DNA from: ZC4RG29 sp035304385
GTDB lineage: Bacteria > Bacteroidota > Bacteroidia > Cytophagales > Cyclobacteriaceae
Direction of reading: 5' to 3'
NCBI GenBank assembly: GCA_035304385.1
Contig: DATGQD010000041.1
Coordinates: 124,001 to 188,000 of the forward strand
Length of the DNA: 64,000 bases
The notes below the pieces were generated by a model. That model did no database searches and was not told the DNA's origin. It worked only from the letters and a program-made list of their open reading frames with translations. Of the stretch, positions 42,253 through 51,248 are shown piece by piece. The translations under genes were made by a program, and so were the position numbers. The stretch's first letter is position 1, and each line of letters begins with the position of its first letter.

Positions 42253-43365
42253 ATGTTATTGATCAGACAATGTATCGCTCTCATGGCGATGATAACTCCG
42301 GCTTTAGTGAGCACAGGTCAGACGGTCGACAGCCTCGACATCAAGATCGGCCAGATGATCCTCATCGGTGTGCCGGGCACAACCGTCGATCAGGCTGTCA
42401 TGGCCGAAGTCCGGCAGGGCAAGGTGGGCGGCATTTTGTTCTTTGAGAAGAACATCCCTCCTTCGAATTCATTCGATGCCTTTAGTCGCGTGATCTGGCA
42501 ATACCAGCAAACAGCGCCTGTACCGTTATTCATGTGCATCGACCAGGAGGGCGGAAGAGTGAACCGGCTGAAACAGAAGTACGGATTTCCGCGGTCAGTC
42601 ACTGCCGAGGCAATGGGCGCTGCCGCGACTACCGACACAGTTCGTTACTATGCCCGGACCACCGCGGCTACCCTTGCAGGGCTGGGTCTTAATGTCAATT
42701 TCGCGCCGTGTGTCGACCTTGCATCCAATCCCGACAATCCTGTTATCGCAAAATTCGGCAGGGCGTTTTCTCCTGATGAAGCCAGGGTCGCCGAGCTGGC
42801 TGCCGATTTTATTCGGGAGCATCGCAAACTGAATGTGATCACTGTTCCCAAGCATTTTCCGGGACATGGCAGCTCGGAAGCCGATACGCATCTGGGTATG
42901 GCCGACGTGACCGCTACCTGGGAAGAGCGCGAACTGGTCCCTTATCGCCGACTCATAGATGCCGGCCTTGCCGATGCGATCATGTCGGCACATATCGTAA
43001 ACCGAAAACTCGATCCCGAAGGTCGTCCCGGAACACTATCAGCTCCGATCCTGGACGGCATGCTTCGAAAGAAGTTGGGCTTTCAGGGCGTCGTCTTTTC
43101 CGATGACATGCAGATGCACGCCATCACGCGCCACTATGGCCTTGAGCAGGCCATTATGCTGGCGATAAACGCGGGTATCGACGTCATGACGTTTTCGAAC
43201 AATATTGATCAAAGTGAAGAGCGCACAGTAGATCGGGTACACCGGGTCATCAAAGACCTGGTTCGTTCCGGGAAGATTCCAGGCGAGCGTATCGACCAAT
43301 CCTATCGACGCATTATGGGCTTGAAGCGGGAATACCTGTATGACGACCCCGGCAACACCAACTAA
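42253..43365 (+). CDS. nagZ: Glycoside hydrolase family 3 beta-N-acetylhexosaminidase (NagZ-like)
   Basis: A 370-residue protein with a Sec signal-like start (LLIRQCIALMAMITPALVSTGQ) and a GH3 barrel: KIGQMILIGVPG, GGILFFEKNI, DQEGGRVNRLK, KHFPGHGSSEADTHLG (around residue 199, with the general acid region) and FSDDMQMHAI (nucleophile Asp near 284). Such enzymes release N-acetylglucosamine from muropeptide or chitin fragments. It is preceded by the PBP4-type gene and followed by an oxidoreductase after 11 bases, so a small peptidoglycan-turnover operon is likely. Unlike E. coli NagZ it appears exported. Confidence 0.85.
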   Translation: MLLIRQCIALMAMITPALVSTGQTVDSLDIKIGQMILIGVPGTTVDQAVMAEVRQGKVGGILFFEKNIPPSNSFDAFSRVIWQYQQTAPVPLFMCIDQEGGRVNRLKQKYGFPRSVTAEAMGAAATTDTVRYYARTTAATLAGLGLNVNFAPCVDLASNPDNPVIAKFGRAFSPDEARVAELAADFIREHRKLNVITVPKHFPGHGSSEADTHLGMADVTATWEERELVPYRRLIDAGLADAIMSAHIVNRKLDPEGRPGTLSAPILDGMLRKKLGFQGVVFSDDMQMHAITRHYGLEQAIMLAINAGIDVMTFSNNIDQSEERTVDRVHRVIKDLVRSGKIPGERIDQSYRRIMGLKREYLYDDPGNTN

Positions 43366-43376
43366 ATCCAGGGAAT

Positions 43377-44363
43377 ATGAAAGTACGCTGGGGAATATTA
43401 AGCACGGCCAAAATCGGACTTACCAAGGTAATTCCGGCGATGCAACGGAGCGGCCTGGGGGTGGTAACTGCGCTGGCGTCCCGATCAATCAATCGGGCGC
43501 GTGACGCCGCACAGGAAGCTGGTATACCCAAAGCCTATGGATCGTATGAAGAACTGTTGAGTGATCCCGACATCGATGCCATCTACAATCCTTTGCCCAA
43601 TCATCTTCACGTCTCCTGGTCGCTGAAGGCCCTGGAAGCCGGCAAGCATGTGCTATGTGAAAAGCCCATAGCAATGGATGCTGCCGAAGCCGAGCAGTTG
43701 CGGGATGCGGCGGAGAGATTTCCGAATCTTAAGATCATGGAGGCGTTCATGTACCGGCTGCATCCGCAATGGGTGAAGGCGAAGGAGCTCGTAAAAAATG
43801 GAAGCATCGGTAAACTGCAGACCGTGCATTCCTTCTTTTGCTATAACAATACCGACCCGGCCAACATCCGCAACATCGCCGATATCGGAGGTGGTGGTCT
43901 TATGGACATCGGGTGCTACTGCATCTCCCTCTCGCGATTCATCTTCGACGCGGAACCAGCCCAGGTTCTTGGCACGATGGAATTCGATCCCAAATCAGGT
44001 ACCGACATCCTGACGTCCGGAATGCTGCAATTTCAAAACGGCTCCGGAACCTTTACATGTGCTACGCAACTCCACCCCTATCAGCGCGTGAATATCTTCG
44101 GCGACGCCGGGCGCGTTGAGATAGAAATCCCCTTCAACGCCCCTCCCGACAAGCCTACCCAACTTTGGCTGCATGATGAAGGCGGCACGCACACGATCAG
44201 TTTTGATGTTTGCGATCAGTACACCATTCAAGCGGATGCCTTTGCGCGGGCCGTACTTGAAAACACCCCGGTGCCTACCAGTCTGGCAGATGCGGTGGCC
44301 AACATGAAAGTCATTGATGCGATTCGCAAGAGTTCCAGCGAGAAGAGCTGGGTAACACCTTAG
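43377..44363 (+). CDS. Gfo/Idh/MocA-family oxidoreductase
   Basis: A 328-residue NAD(P)-dependent dehydrogenase. The N-terminal Rossmann segment is WGILSTAKIGLTKVIPAMQ; the family's EKP motif (HVLCEKPIAMDAAEA) is near residue 94; the C-terminal part (GGGGLMDIGCYCISLSRFIF) is typical. Substrates in this family are mostly sugars or inositols; the target here is unknown. It follows the GH3 gene by 11 bases, suggesting amino-sugar or sugar metabolism, an inference. It overlaps the convergent ispH end by four bases. Confidence 0.85.
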   Translation: MKVRWGILSTAKIGLTKVIPAMQRSGLGVVTALASRSINRARDAAQEAGIPKAYGSYEELLSDPDIDAIYNPLPNHLHVSWSLKALEAGKHVLCEKPIAMDAAEAEQLRDAAERFPNLKIMEAFMYRLHPQWVKAKELVKNGSIGKLQTVHSFFCYNNTDPANIRNIADIGGGGLMDIGCYCISLSRFIFDAEPAQVLGTMEFDPKSGTDILTSGMLQFQNGSGTFTCATQLHPYQRVNIFGDAGRVEIEIPFNAPPDKPTQLWLHDEGGTHTISFDVCDQYTIQADAFARAVLENTPVPTSLADAVANMKVIDAIRKSSSEKSWVTP

Positions 44364-45601
44364 ACCGAGGCGTTTCCGGTTTCTTCAAGCGCCTGCATCA
44401 CGCTCTCCAGTGGCGCGGCTTCCGGAAAGAAAGACAGAATCTTCAACATCACACGGTCAACCAGCGTATCAGGACATGATGCTCCGCTCGTGACGACGAT
44501 GCGCACCTTGTCCTTTTGCGGAAGAAATGCAGAGGTGGCCTGTCGTTGTTTGGTGTGAATATTGAAATGGTGGATTAGGGAAGGCGACTCGATCTCCCGC
44601 TCCGACTCTATGAAGTAGGTATCGAACGCGGGCTCACAGAGCTCCACGATATGTGAGGTATTCGAACTGTTGTATCCACCTACTACGATAGCGAGATCGG
44701 CCGGGGTCTTCAAGAGCCGGTAGGTGGCTTCCTGGTTGTCGTTGGTGGCGTAACACAGTGTATCACGCGTGTCGGCAAAATGCTCACGCAGGTTTTCAGC
44801 GCCATACACCTTAATCATCAAGTCGCGGAAGTACGTGGCGATTTCCTGTGTCTCGGTGGCAAGCATAGTCGTCTGGTTCACAACGCCGACCCGTTGCAAA
44901 TGCCTTTCCGGCTGAAAGCCTTCGGAGTATCGCTGTGCGAACTCGGTGTAGAATTCATTATAGGGCCGTTCCCCGGTAATGTATGCGCCGAGTCGCCTGG
45001 CTTCGGCCAGGTCGCGCACGATCACAGAAGGCCCATGGCTGGCGCCGTGCGAAAATGTGGCACGCGTTTCCTCATGCCGCGGCCGTCCATGGATAATGAT
45101 GGTGTGTCCGGTATCAGCAAGTTTCTCCGAGCGGTTCCAAACCTTTTGAACAAACGGACACGTAGTGTTGTACTGCTCCACTTGCACGCCGCGCTGCAGC
45201 AGGCGGTCTTCGATTTCAAGCGTGGTTCCGAAGGCGGGTATGATCACGATGTCATTCGGAAGAATCTCTTCCCAGGGAATGAACTGCGTGCCGTCGGTGT
45301 CCATAATAAATCGTACACCGCGATTGCGCAGATCGTTGTTCACTTCCGGGTTATGGATCATCTGGCTCAGCAGGAAAATGCGGCGACCTGGATTTTCATC
45401 GATCGCCCGGTAGCTGATCTCAATCGCGTTTTCTACTCCGTAACAAAATCCGAAATGACGCGCGAGATAAAACGCCACCGGCCCGAAATCCAGACTGCTG
45501 GGAGTGAAGTCCTGCTTCCGCGGATCGCGTAGTTTCCGGATCTCTTTAATCCGTCCGGTGATGGTCGACCGGTAGTAAACCGGGATATCGAATTTCTTGA
45601 T
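44360..45601 (-). CDS. ispH: 4-Hydroxy-3-methylbut-2-enyl diphosphate reductase IspH (non-AUG start)
   Basis: Last enzyme of the MEP isoprenoid pathway, an iron-sulfur protein. Three cluster cysteines are in HFGFCYGVENA, TTCPFV and SGASCPDTL. A protein from the first ordinary start (GTG 45478) would be 372 residues and begin too late; the frame continues upstream without a stop and reads IKKFDIPVYYRSTITGRIK and DFTPSSLDFGPV, which match the N-terminus of the long IspH variant I remember from Cytophagales. The likely start is ATC at 45599-45601, behind AGGAGG (45609-45614) with a 7-base gap, giving about 413 residues with the cysteines at 53, 148 and 376. The alternative CTG at 45617-45619 lacks this spacing. 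Confidence 0.9.
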   Translation of the reverse strand: MKKFDIPVYYRSTITGRIKEIRKLRDPRKQDFTPSSLDFGPVAFYLARHFGFCYGVENAIEISYRAIDENPGRRIFLLSQMIHNPEVNNDLRNRGVRFIMDTDGTQFIPWEEILPNDIVIIPAFGTTLEIEDRLLQRGVQVEQYNTTCPFVQKVWNRSEKLADTGHTIIIHGRPRHEETRATFSHGASHGPSVIVRDLAEARRLGAYITGERPYNEFYTEFAQRYSEGFQPERHLQRVGVVNQTTMLATETQEIATYFRDLMIKVYGAENLREHFADTRDTLCYATNDNQEATYRLLKTPADLAIVVGGYNSSNTSHIVELCEPAFDTYFIESEREIESPSLIHHFNIHTKQRQATSAFLPQKDKVRIVVTSGASCPDTLVDRVMLKILSFFPEAAPLESVMQALEETGNASV

Positions 45602-45627
45602 GGCTTTTCCTCCTTTCAGCTACGCCG

Positions 45628-45635
45628 CAAAGTTA
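45628..45635 (-). promoter_or_regulatory. Putative -7 element (TAACTTTG) for ispH
   Basis: Exact TAnnTTTG match on the minus strand, 27 bases upstream of the proposed ATC start, consistent with a short leader carrying the Shine-Dalgarno sequence. Confidence 0.45.
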
Positions 45636-45690
45636 GCACAATGTTCTCTCCTTACCTACCCGAGGCGGGGTATGGCGGTTTGTGGCAAAT

Positions 45691-45726
45691 AAAAAGGACC
45701 AAGCTAAATGTCTGGTCCTTTTTTTT
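45691..45726 (-). terminator. Intrinsic terminator of the htrA unit
   Basis: A 11-base stem (AAAAAGGACCA / TGGTCCTTTTT) with an 11-base loop and T/A flanks, directly after the stop of the 58-residue protein gene. On the minus strand the stem is followed by a U-tract. Confidence 0.85.
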
Positions 45727-45730
45727 CGGT

Positions 45731-45907
45731 TCATGCTGCCCGGGAGAGCATATCTTCCGGGATTCTGTTTTTTCTTACTTCTTTCTTTTCCAGGTCAAAC
45801 CACATCACCTCTACTGTCTTATCCCGGATGTACCGTAGTACTTCCATTACTCTGCCGTCGATCTTGCTCCTCACACGTTCACCTTTCTTAAAAAGTCTTC
45901 TGCTCAT
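45731..45907 (-). CDS. 58-residue basic protein downstream of htrA
   Basis: The sequence supports a complete small gene, with ATG at 45905-45907 and TGA at 45731-45733. The product begins MSRRLFKKGERVRSKIDG and continues VEVMWFDLEKKEVRKNRI; it is basic, apparently cytoplasmic, with an SH3/YodC-like small beta-barrel pattern (GERVRSKIDGRVMEV). It begins 21 bases after the htrA stop on the same strand, and a terminator follows, so it is part of that transcription unit. Function unknown. It is below the size many annotation programs report. Confidence 0.7.
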   Translation of the reverse strand: MSRRLFKKGERVRSKIDGRVMEVLRYIRDKTVEVMWFDLEKKEVRKNRIPEDMLSRAA

Positions 45908-45928
45908 ACAGTTTAAAGGGTTTTACAA

Positions 45929-47419
45929 TTACATGCGGAATGAATATAGAAACTCCCTCGGGAAGTCTTCGTACGTCCCCGAGAGCGTAACAATTTCTCC
46001 TTCTTTTATTTTCTCCAGCGCCTTGTTGAGCTCTTCGGGCGAATTCACAGGCGTGTCATTAACCTTTGTGATGATGAAGCCATCCCGGATGTCGGTGTAG
46101 CGTGCTATCTTGCCGCTGCCCCTGCTCGTAACGCGAACACCATTCTTCAGTTCAAGCTTCTTCAATACACTCGGTTCAGCGGGTTCAACCGTTATGCCCA
46201 GCGCTGCAAGGCCTTTGCGTTCTTCGACCTTCACAGCGGCGATCTCGCCCTTACGGTTCTTAAGCGTTACATCGAAATCAAGTTCCTTACCCTTACGGTT
46301 CACGGTTATCTTGACCTTGTCGCCCGGGCGGTGTCGACCTATGGTTTCGATCAGCGCCGAGTTGCCGGAGATCTTCACATCGTTGATTTTCACCACGACG
46401 TCTCCTACCTGGATGCCTGCATCGGCGGCGGCGCTGTTTTCAGCGATGCCTTGTACATAGGCGCCCTCGAATACTTTCAGGTCATGCTCACGCGCCAGCG
46501 TACTGTTTACGCTCGCGATCGTAACGCCCAGCCAGCCCCGCTGCACGACGCCGTAGTTGAGGAGGTCTTCAACAATCTTACTAACGATGTTTGCCGGCAC
46601 GGCGAATCCGTATCCGGAGTATGAACCCGTAGGACTTGCAATGGCTGTGTTGATACCCAGCAAGCCACCGGAGAGATCTACGAGCGCGCCACCGCTGTTT
46701 CCGGGATTGATCGCAGCATCGGTTTGAATAAACGATTCGATTGCAGTATTGCCGCCTTCACTTGAACTCGGAATGATATGAATGCTGCGCCCCTTCGCAC
46801 TGACGATTCCGGCGGTTACGGTTGAGGTAAGGTTGAAAGGATTTCCAACCGCAAGTACCCATTGCCCTACCTTGGCCTTATCCGAATCGACAAACGCCAG
46901 GTGCGGAAGATCTTTTTCGTTGATCTTCAACAGTGCGATGTCCGTGTCGGGATCGGTACCCACAATCTCTGCTTTGAAGGAGCGGTTGTCATGCAGGGTG
47001 ACCTCCACGATCTCTGCGTCCTGCACAACGTGGTTGTTTGTCACGATATAACCGTTCGCGTTAATGATAACACCTGACCCTGTACTCTGAAGGGGTCCGC
47101 GATTCATGGGAGGCGCCCAGTCGGGACCAAAGAAATCGCGAAAAGGATTGAAGTATTGTGTGTCCCGTTGCGGGCTGGTCCTGCTCCGGGTTGACCGGAT
47201 GTGGACGACGGCTGATGTGACTTTCTCGGCCGTCTGAGTAAAGTCGAGGGGAACGACCTCCCCGTCTTCGTTGACATGATAGGCTACCTGGGACGTGGGA
47301 ACGCCACTGGAATAGTCCAGCCGGACCACACGGTCACCCTTATCCATAATTTCGTAAGTACCGATCGTGATCCCGCTGCCTAATACAGCAGCCAATAGCA
47401 GTGAACCGAATCGTTTCAT
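45929..47419 (-). CDS. degP: DegP/HtrA-type periplasmic serine protease
   Basis: A 496-residue S1C protease with an N-terminal signal or membrane anchor (GSLLLAAVLGSGITIGTYE). The catalytic triad is His130 (VTNNHVVQD), Asp160 (DPDTDIALLK) and Ser242 (NPGNSGGAL). Two PDZ domains follow (GVTIASVNSTLAREHDLKVF; SRGSGKIARYTDIRDGFII), the second in a degenerate short form. It degrades or refolds misfolded envelope proteins. Length and layout are those of Bacteroidota Do-like proteases. The 58-residue gene follows after 21 bases. Confidence 0.92.
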   Translation of the reverse strand: MKRFGSLLLAAVLGSGITIGTYEIMDKGDRVVRLDYSSGVPTSQVAYHVNEDGEVVPLDFTQTAEKVTSAVVHIRSTRSRTSPQRDTQYFNPFRDFFGPDWAPPMNRGPLQSTGSGVIINANGYIVTNNHVVQDAEIVEVTLHDNRSFKAEIVGTDPDTDIALLKINEKDLPHLAFVDSDKAKVGQWVLAVGNPFNLTSTVTAGIVSAKGRSIHIIPSSSEGGNTAIESFIQTDAAINPGNSGGALVDLSGGLLGINTAIASPTGSYSGYGFAVPANIVSKIVEDLLNYGVVQRGWLGVTIASVNSTLAREHDLKVFEGAYVQGIAENSAAADAGIQVGDVVVKINDVKISGNSALIETIGRHRPGDKVKITVNRKGKELDFDVTLKNRKGEIAAVKVEERKGLAALGITVEPAEPSVLKKLELKNGVRVTSRGSGKIARYTDIRDGFIITKVNDTPVNSPEELNKALEKIKEGEIVTLSGTYEDFPREFLYSFRM

Positions 47420-47692
47420 ATCACTATATCTTTTGAATTAAAAATATAAATGCCGCTTACGGCGATGCAAAAACCGGGCAATTTAGTGGGACGGAAATTT
47501 TGTCAGCCCCTGCTGCCCGCGGCGGTGAATTCCGGAGGGCTTCCGAAAGCTCTATTTTAATTACGAAATATTTCGGATTTTAGTTTCCCTTGTTTTTGGG
47601 AGCGGCAGCCCTGCTAACGGTGATTAGGCGGGGGAAAGTTATAGCTAAAATTGCGGTATTTTCTTTCGAAGATTAGACCCCCGGCCAACTTT
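47420..47692. other. Intergenic region upstream of degP
   Basis: No gene seen. It holds the short palindromes GCCGCTTACGGC near 47452 and CGAAATATTTCG at 47564-47575, and an A+T-rich region just upstream of the degP start on the minus strand that probably contains its promoter (TATATTTT near 47445). Confidence 0.4.
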
Positions 47693-47700
47693 TACGTTTG
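47693..47700 (+). promoter_or_regulatory. Putative -7 element (TACGTTTG)
   Basis: Exact TAnnTTTG match, 25 bases upstream of the ATG of the 51-residue membrane protein. No clear -33 element. Confidence 0.45.
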
Positions 47701-47725
47701 AAATAACGTCAGTAGACACAACACG

Positions 47726-47881
47726 ATGTCGCAGGTTTACCAAGCTCCCACTCCCCCACCTATGGAAAACAGACAATCGTCTGAGCGATCCTTACGACGC
47801 CTTAAACGTTTGCTGTACGTTTGGGTGATTCTCTTTCTGGCAGCAATGTTGGTTTCATTCTTCGGTCGGGGTGTACTATGA
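47726..47881 (+). CDS. 51-residue single-pass membrane protein
   Basis: A complete small reading frame: ATG 47726, TGA 47879-47881. The N-terminal half is proline- and arginine-rich (QAPTPPPMENRQ; RSLRRLKR), and the C-terminal half is one transmembrane helix (LLYVWVILFLAAMLVSFF). It has a plausible promoter 25 bases upstream. No family is recognised. It ends 22 bases before the convergent amidohydrolase gene. Too short for most gene callers. Confidence 0.55.
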   Translation: MSQVYQAPTPPPMENRQSSERSLRRLKRLLYVWVILFLAAMLVSFFGRGVL

Positions 47882-47903
47882 AACACCGTTCGGTCCGTGC
47901 GCG

Positions 47904-49208
47904 CTATTTACTCGATGTGAACATGTAGTGCAGCGTCACATTCAGCATGGCCTTCAGGCCTGTGATCATAGCCGATTCATCGATCATAAAGTCCGGTGTA
48001 TGATGTGAGGGCACCGTGGTCGGATCAATGTTGGTCGGTCGCGCCCCGACAAAGAAGAAGAAGCCGGGTACCTTCTCCTGGAAGAACGCAAAATCTTCAG
48101 CCCCGGTAACGGCATGGATTCGCAGGACCTGGTCTTTGCCCGCCGCGCGTTCAAGGGCGGGAACCACCAACGCAGAAAGTTCAGGATCGTTGTAGGTGAC
48201 GGGCGTTTTGCCATCGAACGTAACCTCTGCCACAGCCCCGGCGCTCTCAGCGATGCTGGTGGCGATCTGTCGTATCTTTTGATGCACGCTTTGCTGCATT
48301 GTCTTGTCCAGCGTCCGTATCGTACCGGACATCACCAATTCTTCGGGGATAATGTTCTCTCTGATCCCGGCATTAATTCGTGCCACGGTCACGACCACCG
48401 GCTCCTGGGTAAGGTCCATTTGCCGGCTTACGATGGTCTGCAAGGCGTTGATGATCTGTGCAGACACTACGATCGGGTCGACGCTCATCCAGGGCGCTGC
48501 GCCATGCGCCTGTCGGCCTTTTACTTTGATCGTGAACCAGTCGGACGCCGCCATCAGTCCGCCCTCCTTGTAACTGATAGTACCGAGCCTGCTGATCGAT
48601 TGAATGTGCATGCCGAAAATGACATCCACCTTGGGATTGTCGAGTACGCCTTCCCTGACCATCAGGTCAGCGCCACCTTCTTCGCCCGGCGGCGGGCCCT
48701 CTTCTGCGGGTTGAAAAATAAACTTAACGGTCCCTCTAAGTTGATTTCGATTACGTGACAGAATTTCTGCGACGCCCATCAGAATGGCAACGTGCGTATC
48801 ATGACCGCATGCATGCATGACGCCCGTTTCCATTCCCGCGTATGTGGTGGTCACTTCAGACCTGAAGGGAAGGTCGTTCCGTTCCGTTACAGGCAATGCA
48901 TCCATGTCGGCACGCAGGGCGATCACCGGACCCGGCTTTGCCCCTTTTAATAATCCCACCACCCCGGTGTGCGCAATGCCGGTGGTGGTTTCGATGCCCA
49001 GTGCTCTAAGATGTTCTGCAACCTTTTCGGCAGTCTTGAATTCGCGGTTGGAAAGCTCCGGATACTGGTGAAAATGCCTTCGCCATTCAATGATCTTTGG
49101 TTCCAGCTCGGCCGCCATTCTGTCAATCTTCGACTGAAGTGCCTGGCTTACCTGTGCGTGCACGGTGTAACATGCGCAAAGAACGAATAGGGAGAGGAGG
49201 TGCTTCAT
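47904..49208 (-). CDS. M20-family amidohydrolase (exported)
   Basis: A 434-residue metallopeptidase-fold amidohydrolase with a Sec signal peptide (MKHLLSLFVLCACYTVHAQ). The metal-binding parts are ALRADMDALPVTE near 98, HACGHDTHVAI (132-142), and FQPAEEGPPPGEEGGADLM near 172; GAEDFAFFQEKVPGFFFFVG near 375 is also family-typical. This is the amidohydrolase group that removes N-acyl groups from amino acids (hippurate or indole-acetyl-amino acid hydrolase). The substrate is unknown; the exported location is typical for Bacteroidota members. Divergent from the next gene. Confidence 0.88.
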   Translation of the reverse strand: MKHLLSLFVLCACYTVHAQVSQALQSKIDRMAAELEPKIIEWRRHFHQYPELSNREFKTAEKVAEHLRALGIETTTGIAHTGVVGLLKGAKPGPVIALRADMDALPVTERNDLPFRSEVTTTYAGMETGVMHACGHDTHVAILMGVAEILSRNRNQLRGTVKFIFQPAEEGPPPGEEGGADLMVREGVLDNPKVDVIFGMHIQSISRLGTISYKEGGLMAASDWFTIKVKGRQAHGAAPWMSVDPIVVSAQIINALQTIVSRQMDLTQEPVVVTVARINAGIRENIIPEELVMSGTIRTLDKTMQQSVHQKIRQIATSIAESAGAVAEVTFDGKTPVTYNDPELSALVVPALERAAGKDQVLRIHAVTGAEDFAFFQEKVPGFFFFVGARPTNIDPTTVPSHHTPDFMIDESAMITGLKAMLNVTLHYMFTSSK

Positions 49209-49361
49209 AGTGAATGGGCGTTTAACTGGTGGGGTAAAGTACCAAAAAAATGCACATTCAGAATGTTTTGCGTAACTTTTGGCGGTGGCTGATTTTTTGC
49301 GGTCGGATGAAATAGCGGGCGCCCGACAACGTTTCTCTTTTTTGATTCCATTAATATTAAG

Positions 49362-50354
49362 GTGAGAACACTTCTTTTAATTCTCCTGCTGTCATTACCC
49401 CTCGCTGAAATTCCCGCTCAGGAGATTCAGAGTGAAGATCAATTTCTTTCCCTACTTCAGACTAACGGCGCGCTTCCGGAAAAGCTGTTGGCAACGCGTA
49501 CGATCGTCGTCTATACACCCAACGTCACCACGAAGGAAATGCACGACGTTCAGCGGTCGTTTGCCGACACGGGTATCGATGCGATCGGTTGGTTCGACAT
49601 CGACCTCTTGCTGGCGGGCACTGACGCAGTACGCGCGTTGTCGCTCTACCTGGTGCGACGGAACGTGGAGCATCTTGTGTTCCTGCGAAAGAACGAAGAG
49701 GGGTATCGGTTGCTGATCACACCTTTCAACAAGAAGCTCACGTTTATTGAAGCGGGTCAGTCTGCATGGACGGTGCATCATCCCGATCTGGACGAGATGT
49801 TGAAGCAAGTGTATCGCGCCGCTGCCAATAGCCTCGTTCGTCAAAACTTCCTGATCAATACTCAACCGGAGACCAGTCTGACCGTCAATCCGATCGTGGG
49901 AAGACGATCGGAGTTCTTCGCGATCGATCTTAAGGTCGATCAACTCGCTGTACCCAAGTTCGGTGACGAAGCGCTGGACGCCCGCCTGGCCGAACTCTTT
50001 TCAACGTATCCCCTCAAGTATCAACTGACAGAACCGGGCATGTCCGAACGGGAACTGCGTTCAAAAGGATTTCTTTACGTGCTGCGCTTTGTTCATGCCC
50101 GTGGATCAATAGCACGACAACTGCTGGGGTACAATACCGGTAGTGGAGAAAATGAATTGATATCAGTTGCGTTCGAAGGAACAGAACCCATTGAAAAAAA
50201 ACTGCCCGCGGATGAGAAGGTATTCAAATTTTATTTCAAACACATCGAATCGGGTAATGTGTTCCTGGGAACCAAATGGGACGCCGACACCACCTGGGAT
50301 CAGGCGCTGTGGAATCACCTGATGGCGTTTAAGGCCGAGTTGAACTTGAATTAG
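49362..50354 (+). CDS. Exported protein of unknown function (330 residues)
   Basis: The best start is GTG 49362 giving a Sec signal peptide (LLLILLLSLPLAEIPAQ). The remainder alternates helical and beta-like segments; it contains KLLATRTIVVYTPNVTTKEM and ends with GNVFLGTKWDADTTWDQALWNHL, which looks conserved. Sequence-wise it seems specific to Bacteroidota; I do not recognise a family name. It is convergent with the next gene (5-base gap) and divergent from the amidohydrolase gene. Confidence 0.6.
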   Translation: MRTLLLILLLSLPLAEIPAQEIQSEDQFLSLLQTNGALPEKLLATRTIVVYTPNVTTKEMHDVQRSFADTGIDAIGWFDIDLLLAGTDAVRALSLYLVRRNVEHLVFLRKNEEGYRLLITPFNKKLTFIEAGQSAWTVHHPDLDEMLKQVYRAAANSLVRQNFLINTQPETSLTVNPIVGRRSEFFAIDLKVDQLAVPKFGDEALDARLAELFSTYPLKYQLTEPGMSERELRSKGFLYVLRFVHARGSIARQLLGYNTGSGENELISVAFEGTEPIEKKLPADEKVFKFYFKHIESGNVFLGTKWDADTTWDQALWNHLMAFKAELNLN

Positions 50355-50359
50355 GAAGG

Positions 50360-51058
50360 CTAACGCGCGAGTGTCAGCAGCGTCGTAATGCTGGTATAAT
50401 ACAACGTAGTGGTGCCTTCAAATCCGGAGTCCGTGCCGACCACCAACCACAATTCGCCGTCGGCGTTCGTGGTTACCGTAAACGATGCGCCGTTATTTCT
50501 TTCAACCAGGCTGTAATCGAAGCCTCCTTTTTGCGAAGTGATATTACCAATGAGCATCATGTGCTGGCCTCCGCTGAGCTGGTTACCCTTGTCGATATTC
50601 ATCTGATAGTAGCCGTTCACGTCGACCTTTACAGGTTCGAACGGGGCGGCTCCCGCTTTCAGGTAAACGCTTTCACCCGGCGAGCCACCCACACCAACCT
50701 GGTCCTTCAGCGCATTTGAGGCGAACTTGATCTGAAAAGCGACTTCGTAGGCGGTGGAGGGTTTCAGGCCATCGAGTTTCTTTTTCACAAACATGAAAAG
50801 ATCGTCGCTGTAATTCGTGCCCGACAGCTTCAGTCCTTTTGTCGTACCCAGGTTTGGGGGCAGAGGGTCATGGCCAAAGTAAAGCCCGTAGGCGACGGAA
50901 TCTCCCACGGGATAATCTGCAAAATCGCCCGACCACCCGTAATCGTTTTCTGAGAAATCAAACTGATGGGTAATCAGCAGCAGATCATGCTTTTCCGGTC
51001 CCATTTCGCACGACGTGACCCAGAATAGTACGCCGGCAGCCAACAATAAACGCCTCAT
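50360..51058 (-). CDS. Lipoprotein, unknown function
   Basis: A 232-residue lipoprotein from the ATG giving MRRLLLAAGVLFWVTSC; the anchor cysteine is Cys17 (VTSC). The mature part is a beta-rich domain (NLGTTKGLKLSGTNYSDDLFMFV; STAYEVAFQIKFAS) similar in outline to carbohydrate-binding or jelly-roll folds; no conserved motif is certain. It is convergent with the 330-residue gene. Confidence 0.6.
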   Translation of the reverse strand: MRRLLLAAGVLFWVTSCEMGPEKHDLLLITHQFDFSENDYGWSGDFADYPVGDSVAYGLYFGHDPLPPNLGTTKGLKLSGTNYSDDLFMFVKKKLDGLKPSTAYEVAFQIKFASNALKDQVGVGGSPGESVYLKAGAAPFEPVKVDVNGYYQMNIDKGNQLSGGQHMMLIGNITSQKGGFDYSLVERNNGASFTVTTNADGELWLVVGTDSGFEGTTTLYYTSITTLLTLAR

Positions 51059-51248
51059 AATTTCCAATCGCTACAATCCTTTAGACACGGCGCAATGGCA
51101 TTCCGTTGGAAGGATGTCCCCGGTCTCCGGGACGTGGCGTTGGTTATTTTTTATGTGCCTGCACTAAAACTTTCGGTGATACGTCTCCAGGGGAGAACCC
51201 GCAGCACGGTTTTCACGTTTCGATTCCACAAGCGTTGATACAAGGCGT

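Noticed and set aside
45641..46100. Plus-strand frames antisense to the 58-residue gene and degP
   Set aside because: Composition is phenylalanine- and serine-rich, typical of antisense frames; the minus-strand genes have clear motifs.
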